NCBI GenBank assembly: GCA_947166905.1
Contig: CAMVFZ010000003.1
Location: 62,001 to 126,000, forward strand
DNA: 64,000 nt
Source: an uncultured Prevotellaceae bacterium
Lineage (GTDB): Bacteria; Bacteroidota; Bacteroidia; Bacteroidales; UBA932
Reading direction: 5' to 3'
Part shown: positions 26,036 to 35,890 of the stretch, one piece after another
Position numbering within the stretch: the first letter of the stretch is position 1
Layout: each line of letters begins with the position of its first letter
Notes under the pieces: model-generated
What the model was told of the DNA's origin: nothing
Databases searched by the model: none
What the model saw: only the letters and a program-made list of their open reading frames with translations
Made by a program: the position numbers and the translations under genes

Positions 26036-27145
26036 ATGAAAACAGTTAAACGCTTTTTCCTGGCTGTAACCATGCTGGCCCTTTCTATGCCGGCATTTGC
26101 ACAGCAGAACAAAACCTCCGTTCAGGAGATCTGGGAGTATTACATCAATGAAGCTTTGAAGGTAGAATGCTACCACGAGGGCAGCCCGAATATCGCGGAT
26201 TTTGCCAACACTTTTGCACTGGCTCACTGGGGCATGCCTCTTACCAACGAGCTCTCCAATTACTTAAGCGTTGACAATTATAAGAGCTCCGATGTCAAGG
26301 AATTCATATACGACGAAAAGGCCGGTTACATCCGCCTGCTGTTCGCCGACGAGGAGCGTGAGGTCCAGGCCTGCTACTGGAATCTTCCCGATGGCAGGAA
26401 GAGGGTGGTGTTCATGCTTTACGATCCCAATGACCCTACTCCTTATCCTTTGCTGCGTTTCTACGATTACAACTCAAAGAATAAGAGTATGTATGCGCTT
26501 GTGCCCATGCCTGTTACGGAAGAGTGCAATCCTATGAGGGTAGCCTATCAGCTGCCCCGCAAAGGCAAGGATATAGAAATTATCGACAGGCCTACCGGAA
26601 TGGCCGGCAAATATGTATATATAGGCAATGACGGCTTCCGCTACGAAGGTCCCGATGTCCTTTTGGGCGATGATGCCGATGGTGACGGAGACATGGACGG
26701 AGAGCAGGGCCTGCTCTACTGCATCCTTTCCAGCGAAGAGGAAATTCCCGTTTATTCAGAAGAAGGCGTAGTGGTTTATAAGATTCCCGCAGGACTTTAC
26801 AACGTAAGGCTTAAGGAACCCGAAGAAGGAATGTGGCGCATAGTGGGCTATGCCCTGGATACAGAGGATGCGGAGTACGTTATTGATACCGATTTCAATG
26901 GCGGCCTTTACCTGATGTCAGACCATCTTAGCCTGTTCACCATCCACTATGACGGCTCGGAGGTCAATCTGTATTCAGAGCCCGATGATTCCTCTGCCGT
27001 AACGGTATCGATCCCCGATGAATCTGTTGTTTGCCCCATCGGCGCAACGGAGGATTACTACTGGATTCATGTTATGTGGGGTGACAAGGATGGCTGGGTT
27101 CAGATAACCAAGCTCTGCAGCAACCCCTACTCCAGCTGCAGCTAG
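26036..27145 (+). CDS. Secreted protein with C-terminal SH3-like domain, function unknown
   Basis: The 369-residue protein starts MKTVKRFFLAVTMLALSMPAFAQQ, a type I signal peptide. An upstream in-frame ATG at 26015 overlaps the promoter box and is rejected. The central part (about 30-290) is a beta-rich region I do not recognise. It contains an acidic, calcium-loop-like DDADGDGDMDGEQG segment near 214-227. The last 60 residues look like a bacterial SH3 domain (VNLYSEPDDSSAVTVSIPD, YWIHVMWGDKDGWVQITKL), which often binds peptidoglycan or peptides. It stands alone with its own promoter. Confidence 0.75.
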   Translation: MKTVKRFFLAVTMLALSMPAFAQQNKTSVQEIWEYYINEALKVECYHEGSPNIADFANTFALAHWGMPLTNELSNYLSVDNYKSSDVKEFIYDEKAGYIRLLFADEEREVQACYWNLPDGRKRVVFMLYDPNDPTPYPLLRFYDYNSKNKSMYALVPMPVTEECNPMRVAYQLPRKGKDIEIIDRPTGMAGKYVYIGNDGFRYEGPDVLLGDDADGDGDMDGEQGLLYCILSSEEEIPVYSEEGVVVYKIPAGLYNVRLKEPEEGMWRIVGYALDTEDAEYVIDTDFNGGLYLMSDHLSLFTIHYDGSEVNLYSEPDDSSAVTVSIPDESVVCPIGATEDYYWIHVMWGDKDGWVQITKLCSNPYSSCS

Positions 27146-27201
27146 TTGTCCCATTTGCCAACAGGATGAAAAAACTTTTAAAAACGCATAGTTTGGTATA
27201 A

Positions 27202-27248
27202 AAAGTATCAATAATTGTAGGAATTGTATGTAAATTGTTTTACATTTG
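27202..27248 (+). promoter_or_regulatory. Promoter and candidate operator of the AraC regulator
   Basis: TACATTTG at 27241-27248 fits the -7 box and ends 8 bp before the ATG at 27257, so the mRNA would be almost leaderless. A 16-bp motif at 27202-27217 (AAAGTATCAATAATTG) recurs with 14/16 identity at 28147-28162, upstream of the mannanase gene. A site shared between the regulator and its likely target suggests the AraC protein binds it. Confidence 0.45.
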
Positions 27249-27256
27249 ATTCCACT

Positions 27257-28135
27257 ATGAGCAAGGTACTTAAAGAAATCACCAAACTGTCGCCAAAAGA
27301 CTGTTTTTACATTGTAGAACGCTACAAGAGCGAATTTGAATTTCCGCTGCATGGCCATGAAGATTACGAACTTAACTTCATTGAGCATGGACGCGGCCTC
27401 AGGCGTGTTGTCGGTGACAGCGTAGAGGAAGTAGGGGACTATGAACTCACGCTTGTAACCGGCAAGGATCTGGCCCATGTATGGGAGCAGGGAGACTGTA
27501 AAAGTTCTACAATTCGTGAAATCACCATACAGTTTTCACCCAAACTTTTCTCTGACGAGCTGCTTTCCCGCACCCAGTTTGCATCCATCCGACAGATGCT
27601 TAAAAGGGCGGAATTGGGCCTCACGTACTCCATGGGCGCCATAATGAAGGTGTATGCTCTGCTGGACGAACTACCCTCTATGACGGATAGCTTCGCGCAG
27701 GTGCTCCAGACCTTTAAGATTCTCAATGAGCTATCCATGGACAAGGACAGCAGAACCCTTGCATCTTCTTCCTTCGCCCAGGTTCTGGCAGAGCCGGAAA
27801 GCCGCCGCATACATAAGGTAAGGGAATATATATCAGAGAATTATGCCTCTGAGCTCACCCTTGATCAATTGGCCGGAATGGTGGGCATGACGCCATCGGC
27901 ATTCAGTAGATTCTTTAAACAGCGTACCGGTCGTACGCTGATGGAATACATCCTGGATATAAGGATGGGAATAGCCGCGAAGATGCTTATAGATACCACT
28001 ACGAGCATCTCTGAGATATGTTACGCGTGCGGTTTTAACAATCTTTCCAACTTTAACAGGATCTTCAAGAAAAAAAGGGGTTATACGCCCAGGGATTTTC
28101 GCGCGGCATTCAAAGAAAATCGCGTTTTTGTCTAA
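27257..28135 (+). CDS. AraC-family transcriptional regulator of the hemicellulose locus
   Basis: From 27257 the protein has 292 residues. The N-terminal part looks like a cupin-type sensor domain (FPLHGHEDYELNFIEHGRG, with the two His and a Glu typical of such folds). The C-terminal 100 residues form the AraC double helix-turn-helix (LTLDQLAGMVGMTPSAFSRFFKQRTGRTL and ISEICYACGFNNLSNFNRIFKKKRG). It directly precedes the mannanase-SusCD operon on the same strand with a 98-bp gap, so it is the likely activator of that locus. The 16-bp motif found upstream of both is a candidate binding site. The longer frame from 27224 begins before the promoter box. Confidence 0.9.
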   Translation: MSKVLKEITKLSPKDCFYIVERYKSEFEFPLHGHEDYELNFIEHGRGLRRVVGDSVEEVGDYELTLVTGKDLAHVWEQGDCKSSTIREITIQFSPKLFSDELLSRTQFASIRQMLKRAELGLTYSMGAIMKVYALLDELPSMTDSFAQVLQTFKILNELSMDKDSRTLASSSFAQVLAEPESRRIHKVREYISENYASELTLDQLAGMVGMTPSAFSRFFKQRTGRTLMEYILDIRMGIAAKMLIDTTTSISEICYACGFNNLSNFNRIFKKKRGYTPRDFRAAFKENRVFV

Positions 28136-28138
28136 TCA

Positions 28139-28205
28139 TTATCAATAAAGTATCATAAATTGATAAACTTTTGCCATTTTTTGCATTTGAAACGTTATAT
28201 CTTTG
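28139..28205 (+). promoter_or_regulatory. Regulatory region of the hemicellulose operon
   Basis: An inverted repeat TTATCAAT (28139-28146) / ATTGATAA (28159-28166) frames the 16-bp motif shared with the AraC promoter (28147-28162). A -7 box TATCTTTG (28198-28205) lies 28 bp before the first gene, with no good -33 element, as expected for an activator-dependent promoter. AAACGTTATA flanks the box on both sides. Confidence 0.55.
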
Positions 28206-28233
28206 CAGTTGTAAAACGTTATACAAACCGGAA

Positions 28234-29505
28234 ATGGCCAAATTCCTGAGTAAAGCACTCTATTTTGCTTTTTTGATTACTGCCTTTGCCTGTGCCAAGG
28301 CGCCTGCTTCTTACGTTAACGTAAGAAACGGTCAGTTTATACGTGACGGCAAGCCGTACACCTTCGTTGGCACAAACTTCTGGTACGGACCAATTCTCGC
28401 ATCCGACGGCAGGGGAGGCAACTTCCAGAGACTTACCAAAGAACTTGATACTCTTAAGGCCCTTGGCATCACCAACCTTCGCGTACTGGTTGGAGGTGAC
28501 GGTCCCGATGGTGTATTCTCCCGCGTAGACCCCACCCTCCAGACAGCCCCTGGCGTTTATAACGACACTCTGCTCGTTGGCTTGGACCGCTTTATGGCGG
28601 AACTTGGCAAAAGGGATATGCAGGCAGTTCTTTTCCTTAACAACTCCTGGGAGTGGTCCGGCGGCTACGGCCAGTACCTTGAATGGGCAACCGGAGAAAA
28701 GACACTCATTCCCCTTATCGACGGATATTGGCCTTTTATGCAGCAGATGGCCGGCTTCCAGACTTGCAAGGAAGCGCAGTCACTCTATTATAATCACGTG
28801 CGCGCGATAGTAGGCCGTACCAACACTGTAACAGGCAAGCCCTACGCAGAAGATCCTGCAATCTTCTCCTGGCAGCTTGGCAACGAACCCCGCTGTTTCT
28901 CCGATGATCCCGCCCACCGCGACGGTTTCATCGCATGGATGACAGAAGCAGCCCGTATTATAAGGGAGCTCGATCATAACCACATGATTTCCACCGGCAA
29001 TGAAGGCCTCCGCGGATGCGAAGACGATGCAGCCCTTCTTGAAAGGGTGGCCTCCATTCCCGGCATTGACTACATGACAATCCACATATGGCCGTACAAC
29101 TGGAGTTGGGCACGCGCCGATGCTCTTGCAGAGGACATGCCGGCTGCCAAGGCCAAGACAACAGAGTACATCGGCATGCATGCCGATGTAGCCAGGAAAC
29201 ACGGTCTTCCTCTTGTAGCAGAAGAGTTCGGCTTCCCGCGCGACGGCTTTGCCACGGAAATGAACTCGGCTACAACATGCCGCGATGCTTATTATGCCCA
29301 CGTCTTCTCCTACGTAGGAACCTTGTTGCAGGGGGCTAACTTCTGGGGTTGGAGCGGCTTTGCAAAGCCCGCATCCGCCCAGTGGGAAAGAGGTGCAGAT
29401 TACACCGGAGACCCGGCCCAGGAGGCTCAGGGTCTTAATGGCGTTTATATCGACGACACTACGGTGGGCGTTATCGAAACTGCAATTAACAACCTAAACA
29501 TATAA
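28234..29505 (+). CDS. GH5 endo-beta-1,4-mannanase (subfamily 7 type), lipoprotein
   Basis: The 423-residue enzyme should cut beta-mannan, glucomannan or galactomannan chains. The signal peptide ends in a likely lipobox (ITAFAC, Cys20). The GH5_7 fold is shown by RNGQFIRDGKPYTFVGTNFWY near the N-terminus, WQLGNEPR with acid/base Glu218, and VAEEFGFPRDG with the nucleophile at Glu331 (or 330). Length is normal. ATG 28234 is chosen because an upstream in-frame ATG (28171) precedes the promoter. First gene of the operon, 21 nt before susC, which suggests surface cleavage before import. Confidence 0.92.
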   Translation: MAKFLSKALYFAFLITAFACAKAPASYVNVRNGQFIRDGKPYTFVGTNFWYGPILASDGRGGNFQRLTKELDTLKALGITNLRVLVGGDGPDGVFSRVDPTLQTAPGVYNDTLLVGLDRFMAELGKRDMQAVLFLNNSWEWSGGYGQYLEWATGEKTLIPLIDGYWPFMQQMAGFQTCKEAQSLYYNHVRAIVGRTNTVTGKPYAEDPAIFSWQLGNEPRCFSDDPAHRDGFIAWMTEAARIIRELDHNHMISTGNEGLRGCEDDAALLERVASIPGIDYMTIHIWPYNWSWARADALAEDMPAAKAKTTEYIGMHADVARKHGLPLVAEEFGFPRDGFATEMNSATTCRDAYYAHVFSYVGTLLQGANFWGWSGFAKPASAQWERGADYTGDPAQEAQGLNGVYIDDTTVGVIETAINNLNI

Positions 29506-29526
29506 TTAACAATTTAAGTCACTAGC

Positions 29527-32500
29527 ATGAAACACAAGCTGTTCGCCTTCATTATTGCGCTTGTAGCCTCTGCTGTTACCCTGTCTGCACAGGTTGTAGT
29601 CAAGGGAACCGTCACAGACCACACCGGTCTTGGCGTAATTGGCGCGTCAGTAATGGAGAAAGGCACCGCAAACGGTGTCGTCACAGATCTTGATGGTAAG
29701 TACGAAATCAAGGTTCGCCAGGGTGCGATCCTCGTTTTCTCTTCCATCGGCTACGTTGCTCAGGAAATTACCGTAGGTGAGAATACCCTCATCAACGTAG
29801 TCCTGAAAGAGGATTCCGAACTTCTCGACGAGGTCGTCGTAGTAGGTTACGGTACTATGAAAAAGAGTGACCTTGCAGGCGCTTCCGTATCTATGAAGGA
29901 AGACGCTATCAAGGGATCACTTATCACCAACATCGACCAGTCCCTTCAGGGCCGTGCCGCTGGTGTGCAGTCAGTTGCAACCTCCGGTGCCCCGGGTTCT
30001 TCGTCCGCTATCCGCGTCCGCGGCCAGGCAACCATCAATGCCAATGCAGAGCCTCTGTATGTGATTGATGGTGTTATTATGCAGGGCGGCGGCCAGTCAG
30101 GAGCAGACTTCGGTCTTGGTGACGCTCTTGGAAACGGTGCCGTTTCTACCATCTCTCCTCTGTCTACCATCAACCCTTCGGATATCGTATCCATGGAAAT
30201 CCTTAAGGATGCATCGGCAACCGCCATTTATGGTGCACAGGGTGCAAACGGTGTTATCCTTATCACCACAAAGCGTGGTAAGAGCGGCGACGCCAAATTT
30301 ACCTATGACGGTATGGTAGCTCTCCAGCGTCAGGGCAAGAGGATCGACCTCCTTAACCTGCGCGAATTCGCAGAGTACTACAACGACCTGTACAGCATGG
30401 GTATGGTTTCCAAGAACGAGAAATACAGCGACCCGTCAATCCTTGGCAAGGGTACCAACTGGCAGGATGCAATCTTCCGTACAGCTCTTCAGCATCAGCA
30501 TCAGATTAGCGCACAGGGCGGTACCGACAAGGTTCAGTACTATATTTCAGGTTCATTCATGGACCAGAAGGGTACTATCATCGGTTCTGAATTCAAACGT
30601 TATTCAGTCCGTGCAAACATCGACGCCAAACTCAAGGACTGGTGGAAGATCGGTCTTAGCGCCAACTACTCCGCTACCGACGAGAATATGAAGCTCGCAG
30701 ATTCAGACGAGGGTATCATCGGATACTCCCTCACCTCTCTGCCTTCAGCTCCTATCTACGATCAGGATGGCAACTACTATAACATCCAGATGCCCAACTA
30801 TTCCATTGTCAACCCTGTTGCAATGGCAATGTTGGAGGAAATCCTGCTCAAGCGTGAGAAACTGGCCGGTAATATCTTCTCCGATATCACCATCATCCCC
30901 AATCTCACCTGGCACGCAGAGCTCGGATATGACATCTCTTACTCAAAGGGTGACACTTTCAACCCTTCAGTAAGCTTCGGTTCTTACCAGAGAGCATCCA
31001 ATGAGGCTCGTTCCCAGAAGAACAACTCCAAGTTCTGGCAGCTCAAGAACTACGTTACCTATTCCAACGCCTTCGGTAAGCATAACATTACCGCAATGGT
31101 TGGTCAGGAGGCTTGGGAGAGCAGGTGGGACTACATGTCCGTATTCAATACCTCCCTTCCTTCAAATGACGTAAAGAACCCTTATCTTGGAACAGGTACT
31201 CCTTCCATCGGCTATGGCTTCGGTTCATCGGCTATGTCTTCATTCTTTACCCGTGAGACATACAACTTCGACAACCGTTACATCCTTACCTATACCTTCC
31301 GTTACGATGGTTCTTCCAACTTCGGTCCCAACAAGCGCTGGGCTCCGTTCCATTCAGCAGCCCTTGCATGGCGCTTCACCAACGAGCCTTTCTTCCCCGC
31401 AAGCGTGAAGGAAGTTCTGACCGACGGTAAACTCCGTCTCGGCTGGGGCCAGACAGGTAACGCCGCCATCGGTGGTTACAAGTGGGGTGCTTCAATGACC
31501 AAGGTTGCTACAGGTCTTGGTACCGGCTACCGCCAGTCCAACATCCCTAACCTTGACATCCAGTGGGAGAAACAGGAGCAGATTAACGTAGGTCTTGACC
31601 TGAGCTTCTTGAACAACAGGATCAACTTGATCGCAGAATGGTATGACAAGCGTTCCAACGACATGCTCATGCCTTTGCAGATGCCTACATACATGGGTAC
31701 CGGCGGAAATGGTTCATCCCAGCTCGCTGCACCTTACGGCAACTACGGTAAGATCAAGAACACCGGTCTTGAGTTCACCCTGACCGCTCATCCTATCGAT
31801 ACCAAGAACTTCAAGTGGACCACAGAAGGCCAGATTTCTTTCAACAGGAACAAACTCGTAGCCCTCTCCGGTACCGCTTCTGCAGCTATCGTAGGTTATG
31901 GCCAGTGGAACGATATCGTTTCCGAGTCCAACATCGGTGACCCTCTGTTCAGCTTCTATGGCTATGTAACCGATGGTTACTATACCAGTCTTGAAGACCT
32001 TCAGAATTCTCCTAAGACAGAGAACTATCCTTCCGATGGTGTTTCATTCAGCCAGTACAATACTCCTTGGGTTGGTGATATCAAGTTCAAGGACCTGAAC
32101 GGCGACGGCAAGATTACAGAGAGCGACCGTACCAACATCGGTTCTCCTATGCCTAAGTTCACCTTCGGTTTGACCAACACCTTCACTTATCAGAATCTGG
32201 ATCTGTCCGTATTCATCAGCGGTTCTTATGGCAACAAGGTTCTCAACTACCTTAACATGAGAATCGGCAACATGAAGTCTGCATGGGCTAACCAGCCTGC
32301 AAGCGTTAGAGACCGCGTCAAACTGGTTCCTATCGATCCTGAAAAGACTTATGATGGAACAGACGGCATATGGAATTGGTATGAGGATATCACCAACGTG
32401 AAGATTGCCAATCCTAAGGCCAAGCTCCCTCGCGCCACTACCGGCGACCCTAACGACAACGACCGTCTGAGCGACCGTTACATCGAGGACGGCAGCTATC

Positions 32501-32736
32501 TTCGTATCAAGAACATAACCCTTGGTTACACTCTTCCTAAGTCATGGCTTCAGAAGATGAAAGTAGAGAGTGTACGCGCCCAGATCAATATCCAGAACCT
32601 GTTCACTTTCACAAACTACTCTGGCTATGATCCTGAGATCGGTGTTTCCACTGCATCTCCCAACGTTATGGGACTTGACAACGGACGTTATCCTTCACCT
32701 ACCGTTTATTCATTCGGTTTAAACATCACATTCTAA
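29527..32736 (+). CDS. susC-like: SusC-family TonB-dependent transporter
   Basis: This 1069-residue outer-membrane transporter has a signal peptide, a carboxypeptidase-D-like domain (about 25-100), a TonB plug (VVVGYGTMKKSDLAGASVS) and a beta-barrel ending SFGLNITF. It has no STN domain, unlike the other SusC in the window, consistent with control by a cytoplasmic AraC regulator. It lies between mannanase and susD, so manno- or gluco-oligosaccharides are the likely cargo. Confidence 0.95.
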   Translation: MKHKLFAFIIALVASAVTLSAQVVVKGTVTDHTGLGVIGASVMEKGTANGVVTDLDGKYEIKVRQGAILVFSSIGYVAQEITVGENTLINVVLKEDSELLDEVVVVGYGTMKKSDLAGASVSMKEDAIKGSLITNIDQSLQGRAAGVQSVATSGAPGSSSAIRVRGQATINANAEPLYVIDGVIMQGGGQSGADFGLGDALGNGAVSTISPLSTINPSDIVSMEILKDASATAIYGAQGANGVILITTKRGKSGDAKFTYDGMVALQRQGKRIDLLNLREFAEYYNDLYSMGMVSKNEKYSDPSILGKGTNWQDAIFRTALQHQHQISAQGGTDKVQYYISGSFMDQKGTIIGSEFKRYSVRANIDAKLKDWWKIGLSANYSATDENMKLADSDEGIIGYSLTSLPSAPIYDQDGNYYNIQMPNYSIVNPVAMAMLEEILLKREKLAGNIFSDITIIPNLTWHAELGYDISYSKGDTFNPSVSFGSYQRASNEARSQKNNSKFWQLKNYVTYSNAFGKHNITAMVGQEAWESRWDYMSVFNTSLPSNDVKNPYLGTGTPSIGYGFGSSAMSSFFTRETYNFDNRYILTYTFRYDGSSNFGPNKRWAPFHSAALAWRFTNEPFFPASVKEVLTDGKLRLGWGQTGNAAIGGYKWGASMTKVATGLGTGYRQSNIPNLDIQWEKQEQINVGLDLSFLNNRINLIAEWYDKRSNDMLMPLQMPTYMGTGGNGSSQLAAPYGNYGKIKNTGLEFTLTAHPIDTKNFKWTTEGQISFNRNKLVALSGTASAAIVGYGQWNDIVSESNIGDPLFSFYGYVTDGYYTSLEDLQNSPKTENYPSDGVSFSQYNTPWVGDIKFKDLNGDGKITESDRTNIGSPMPKFTFGLTNTFTYQNLDLSVFISGSYGNKVLNYLNMRIGNMKSAWANQPASVRDRVKLVPIDPEKTYDGTDGIWNWYEDITNVKIANPKAKLPRATTGDPNDNDRLSDRYIEDGSYLRIKNITLGYTLPKSWLQKMKVESVRAQINIQNLFTFTNYSGYDPEIGVSTASPNVMGLDNGRYPSPTVYSFGLNITF

Positions 32737-32752
32737 ACTGGAGGATATGACT

Positions 32753-34534
32753 ATGAAAAATATGCTTAAAACTTTCGCAATAGCATCTGTAGTTCTTTTT
32801 GGTGCAGTTTCCTGCAGCGACTTCCTTGATCGTCCGGCAGAAGACACCTACACCGAGTCCAACTTCTATGCAGATGACAATCAGTGCATCCAGGGTGTGA
32901 ACTACCTTTACAACTCTCCCTGGTACGACGTTATCCGTGGTTTCTACCGCGTAGGCGAGTGCTTCTCCGGTAACTACTACATGGGTGACAGCCCTTACCT
33001 TCAGTTCAATGTGAACGGTTCAGACAAGGAACTTCGTGATATGTCCGCTTCTCTTTGGGCTGTAAACTCGCATTCATCAGTTGTTTACAACCGTATCAAG
33101 AGGTCTTCCGGCGTTTCTAAGGAAGTAAAGGATATGTGCATGGGCGAGGCCCTTGTATGGAAGGCTTACGCTTACTTCTTCCTTGTACGTACCTTCGGTG
33201 AAGTTCCTATTATCCACAACATCTCTACAGAGGTTGCTGCCGGTAATTACAACAATATCTACAAGGCTCCCAAGGAGGATGTTTACAACTATATCGTCCT
33301 TGTTCTTGAAGAGGCTATGAACCTCCTTCCCAAGAAGGTTGCAAACAAGGATGGCCGCATTGACTACTACAGTGCAAAGGCCCTTCTTGCAAAGGTTTAT
33401 CTTCAGAAGGCCGGCGTTACCGGAACTCTCAATCAGGCAGATCTTGACAAGGCCGCAGAGCTTGCAAAGGACGTTATAGAGAACTCTGGACGTACTCTTC
33501 TTGAGAACTACTCTGACGTATTCCGCATGCAGAACAATAAGAACGTTGAGGCTCTCATTTCTTGGCATTGGGATGCTTCTGCACAGCCTTGGACCGCTCA
33601 GAACTCATTCCAGAGCGACCTTGGTATGAACGGCTTCGACGAGTTCGCAGACGTTTGGGGACAGTGGAACGGTCCTTCAGTAGCCCTTCAGGATCAGTTC
33701 TTTGACCTTTCCAATACCGAAGGCTCCCTTGCAACCATGGATCCCGCACAGCGTTCAGACTCAGATACCCGCCGCAAAGCTACCATGATGCTTCCCGGTG
33801 ACAAGTATGAGTATTTCTGGACCACCAACGGCGGCTTCGACTACCTCCGTTTCTTCTATGATCCGGACTACGGCCCTTCAGGCACCAAGAACGCATCCGA
33901 CGGCGCTATGAACAGCCCTACCGGTGCAGGTTGCGTGAAGTTCCTGTATGGTGACGGCAACGACCACATGGCTGCCCTTGGAGTATCCGCAGGTCGTATG
34001 GCTTATGGTCTTTCAACCCATATCCTTCGTCTTGCCGATGTTTACCTCGTTTACTGCGAGGCTAAACTCAAAGGTCCCAAGACCAGCACTACCGACGCCC
34101 TTGCCCTCAAGTGCTACAATGACGTTCGTCGTCGTGCCATCTCTTCAGGCTATGTTGACGTTACATCCATAACCTTCGAGCAGGTATGGAAAGAGCGTAA
34201 CCTTGAGCTCGCCCTTGAAGGCGACCGCTGGTACGATTATGTTCGCGTAGGTTACTACAACCCCAATTTTGCAGTTGCTGACATCCAGGCACAGCGTCGT
34301 AACGCCCTTACTGGTAGTAATAAGGATCTGAACTCTGTCTACAAGTCTTACTATGAGACTGGTAACTGGGATGCTACAGGAATCTCTTACAACAAGGATC
34401 AGTATCCTATTCCTTCAAGCGAAGCAATCCTTTCCAAGATTAAAGCTTTGCCTTTCCCTTCAGAGGACGTTGTATTCAACCCTCATCTGGAGGAGGAAGC
34501 ACAGCCGTTCGATCTTTCTACTATTACTTTCTAA
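32753..34534 (+). CDS. susD-like: SusD-family glycan-binding lipoprotein
   Basis: Starting at 32753 the protein has 593 residues and a lipobox Cys21 (GAVSCSDFLDRP). A GGAGGA sequence (32740-32745) is 7 nt from this ATG but only 1 nt from the in-frame ATG at 32747, which favours the second. SusD features: DMCMGEALVWKAYAYFFLVRTFGEVP (TPR region), LADVYLVYCEAKL and ERNLELALEGDRWYDYVRVG near the C-terminus. It partners the preceding SusC. Confidence 0.94.
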   Translation: MKNMLKTFAIASVVLFGAVSCSDFLDRPAEDTYTESNFYADDNQCIQGVNYLYNSPWYDVIRGFYRVGECFSGNYYMGDSPYLQFNVNGSDKELRDMSASLWAVNSHSSVVYNRIKRSSGVSKEVKDMCMGEALVWKAYAYFFLVRTFGEVPIIHNISTEVAAGNYNNIYKAPKEDVYNYIVLVLEEAMNLLPKKVANKDGRIDYYSAKALLAKVYLQKAGVTGTLNQADLDKAAELAKDVIENSGRTLLENYSDVFRMQNNKNVEALISWHWDASAQPWTAQNSFQSDLGMNGFDEFADVWGQWNGPSVALQDQFFDLSNTEGSLATMDPAQRSDSDTRRKATMMLPGDKYEYFWTTNGGFDYLRFFYDPDYGPSGTKNASDGAMNSPTGAGCVKFLYGDGNDHMAALGVSAGRMAYGLSTHILRLADVYLVYCEAKLKGPKTSTTDALALKCYNDVRRRAISSGYVDVTSITFEQVWKERNLELALEGDRWYDYVRVGYYNPNFAVADIQAQRRNALTGSNKDLNSVYKSYYETGNWDATGISYNKDQYPIPSSEAILSKIKALPFPSEDVVFNPHLEEEAQPFDLSTITF

Positions 34535-34552
34535 TCCTAATCGCACTGGAAT

Positions 34553-35875
34553 ATGAAAAAGTACATTTCGAAGATCGTCCTTTACGCTGCAGCAGCCCTC
34601 GCACTTGGCTTCGGCCTCACTTCATGCAAAGACGAGCCGGACAAATTCGAGCTTGCCAGCGGAAAGCCTACGATTCACTATATCCGTCCTATAAACGTTG
34701 AGGCAGCTGATTCCCTCCTTACCGGCGCCTACATGGGCAATGGTATCTGCATTGTCGGTGACAACCTCCGCAGTGTGTACAAGATGCTCTTCAACGATCA
34801 GGCAGCTGTCCTTAACAACAGCTACATCACAGACCACACCATCCTGGTTGATGTCCCGAACGAGATCCCCGGAGAGGTGTCCAACCTTATTTACTTCATC
34901 ACCAAGGACCGCGACACCGTGAAGTACGACTTCAACGTGCTGGTTCCCGCACCTACCATTTCTGGAATGTCCTGCGAATTCGCAGCTCCCGGTTCAGTTG
35001 CACAGCTCCTTGGCGACTACTTCGTAGACGATCCCAACGTTCCGCTCAAGGTCTTTGTGGGCGATGTTGAGGCCGATGTTAAGAACATCACCAAGGGTGT
35101 TGTAGACTTTGTGGTTCCTGACGGCGTGGCCGATGTTCCCGTAAAAGTAACCAACGTTTACGGCGAGGCTAAGTCTACCTTCCACTACAAGGATGCCCGC
35201 GGCAGCCTCTTCAACTTCGATAATGATCCCCATCCTGGCAACCACGGTTGGCATGCCCAGGTTATCGAGACCGATGAAACCGCAATTGACGGCAAATTCC
35301 TTCGTCTCGGTGGCGTTGACGTAACTATGAGCGAAGACGGCGGCTGGGATGACGCTCACTTCAGCTTCGAGTACTGGGCAGGCGACTGGGACGATCCCAA
35401 GACCTATGCCGACAGCCCCAGGCTTATCGACTTTGTCGATTTCTCCGACTGGCAGAACATGTCCCTCAAGTTCGAGCTCTACATTCCTTCTGCAAATCCT
35501 TGGCAGGCAGGTGCAATGCAGCTCATCTTCGCAGGTGTTGACAAGATTACCAACGGTGGCGACGGCGTTGTCGATATCTATGGCGTGAAGACCGCAGGTG
35601 CAAACAACACCTTCTTCAACGGAAACGAGCTGCCTCGTGGTTTGTACGCTCCATGGACCACTACCGGTTCATACGACACTGCAGACCAGTGGATTACCGT
35701 AACTATTCCGTTCGCGAACTTCCTTTACGGTGCCGACGGCTCCCTGGCAACAGGTTCCCTCTCCGCTTCTGACTTCTCTTCACTCACCATCTTCGTATGG
35801 AGTGGTGGCGTAGCAGGTACGGAGTGCCATCCTGTTATCAAGATAGATAACATCCGTGCAGTTCCTAACAAATAA
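34553..35875 (+). CDS. Surface glycan-binding lipoprotein (SGBP-B type)
   Basis: The 440-residue lipoprotein (Cys25, FGLTSCKDEP) has two IPT/TIG immunoglobulin-like domains (about 38-125 and 126-210), then a C-terminal beta-sandwich of about 220 residues with many Trp (HGWHAQVIE, FEYWAGDWDDP, SDWQNMSLKFELY, NPWQAGAMQLIF). This is the layout of the SGBP-B proteins of hemicellulose loci, whose last domain binds xyloglucan or mannan. It follows susD by 18 nt. No catalytic motif is seen. The exact ligand is inferred from neighbours. Confidence 0.85.
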   Translation: MKKYISKIVLYAAAALALGFGLTSCKDEPDKFELASGKPTIHYIRPINVEAADSLLTGAYMGNGICIVGDNLRSVYKMLFNDQAAVLNNSYITDHTILVDVPNEIPGEVSNLIYFITKDRDTVKYDFNVLVPAPTISGMSCEFAAPGSVAQLLGDYFVDDPNVPLKVFVGDVEADVKNITKGVVDFVVPDGVADVPVKVTNVYGEAKSTFHYKDARGSLFNFDNDPHPGNHGWHAQVIETDETAIDGKFLRLGGVDVTMSEDGGWDDAHFSFEYWAGDWDDPKTYADSPRLIDFVDFSDWQNMSLKFELYIPSANPWQAGAMQLIFAGVDKITNGGDGVVDIYGVKTAGANNTFFNGNELPRGLYAPWTTTGSYDTADQWITVTIPFANFLYGADGSLATGSLSASDFSSLTIFVWSGGVAGTECHPVIKIDNIRAVPNK

Positions 35876-35890
35876 TAAAGAGCAAGGCAT

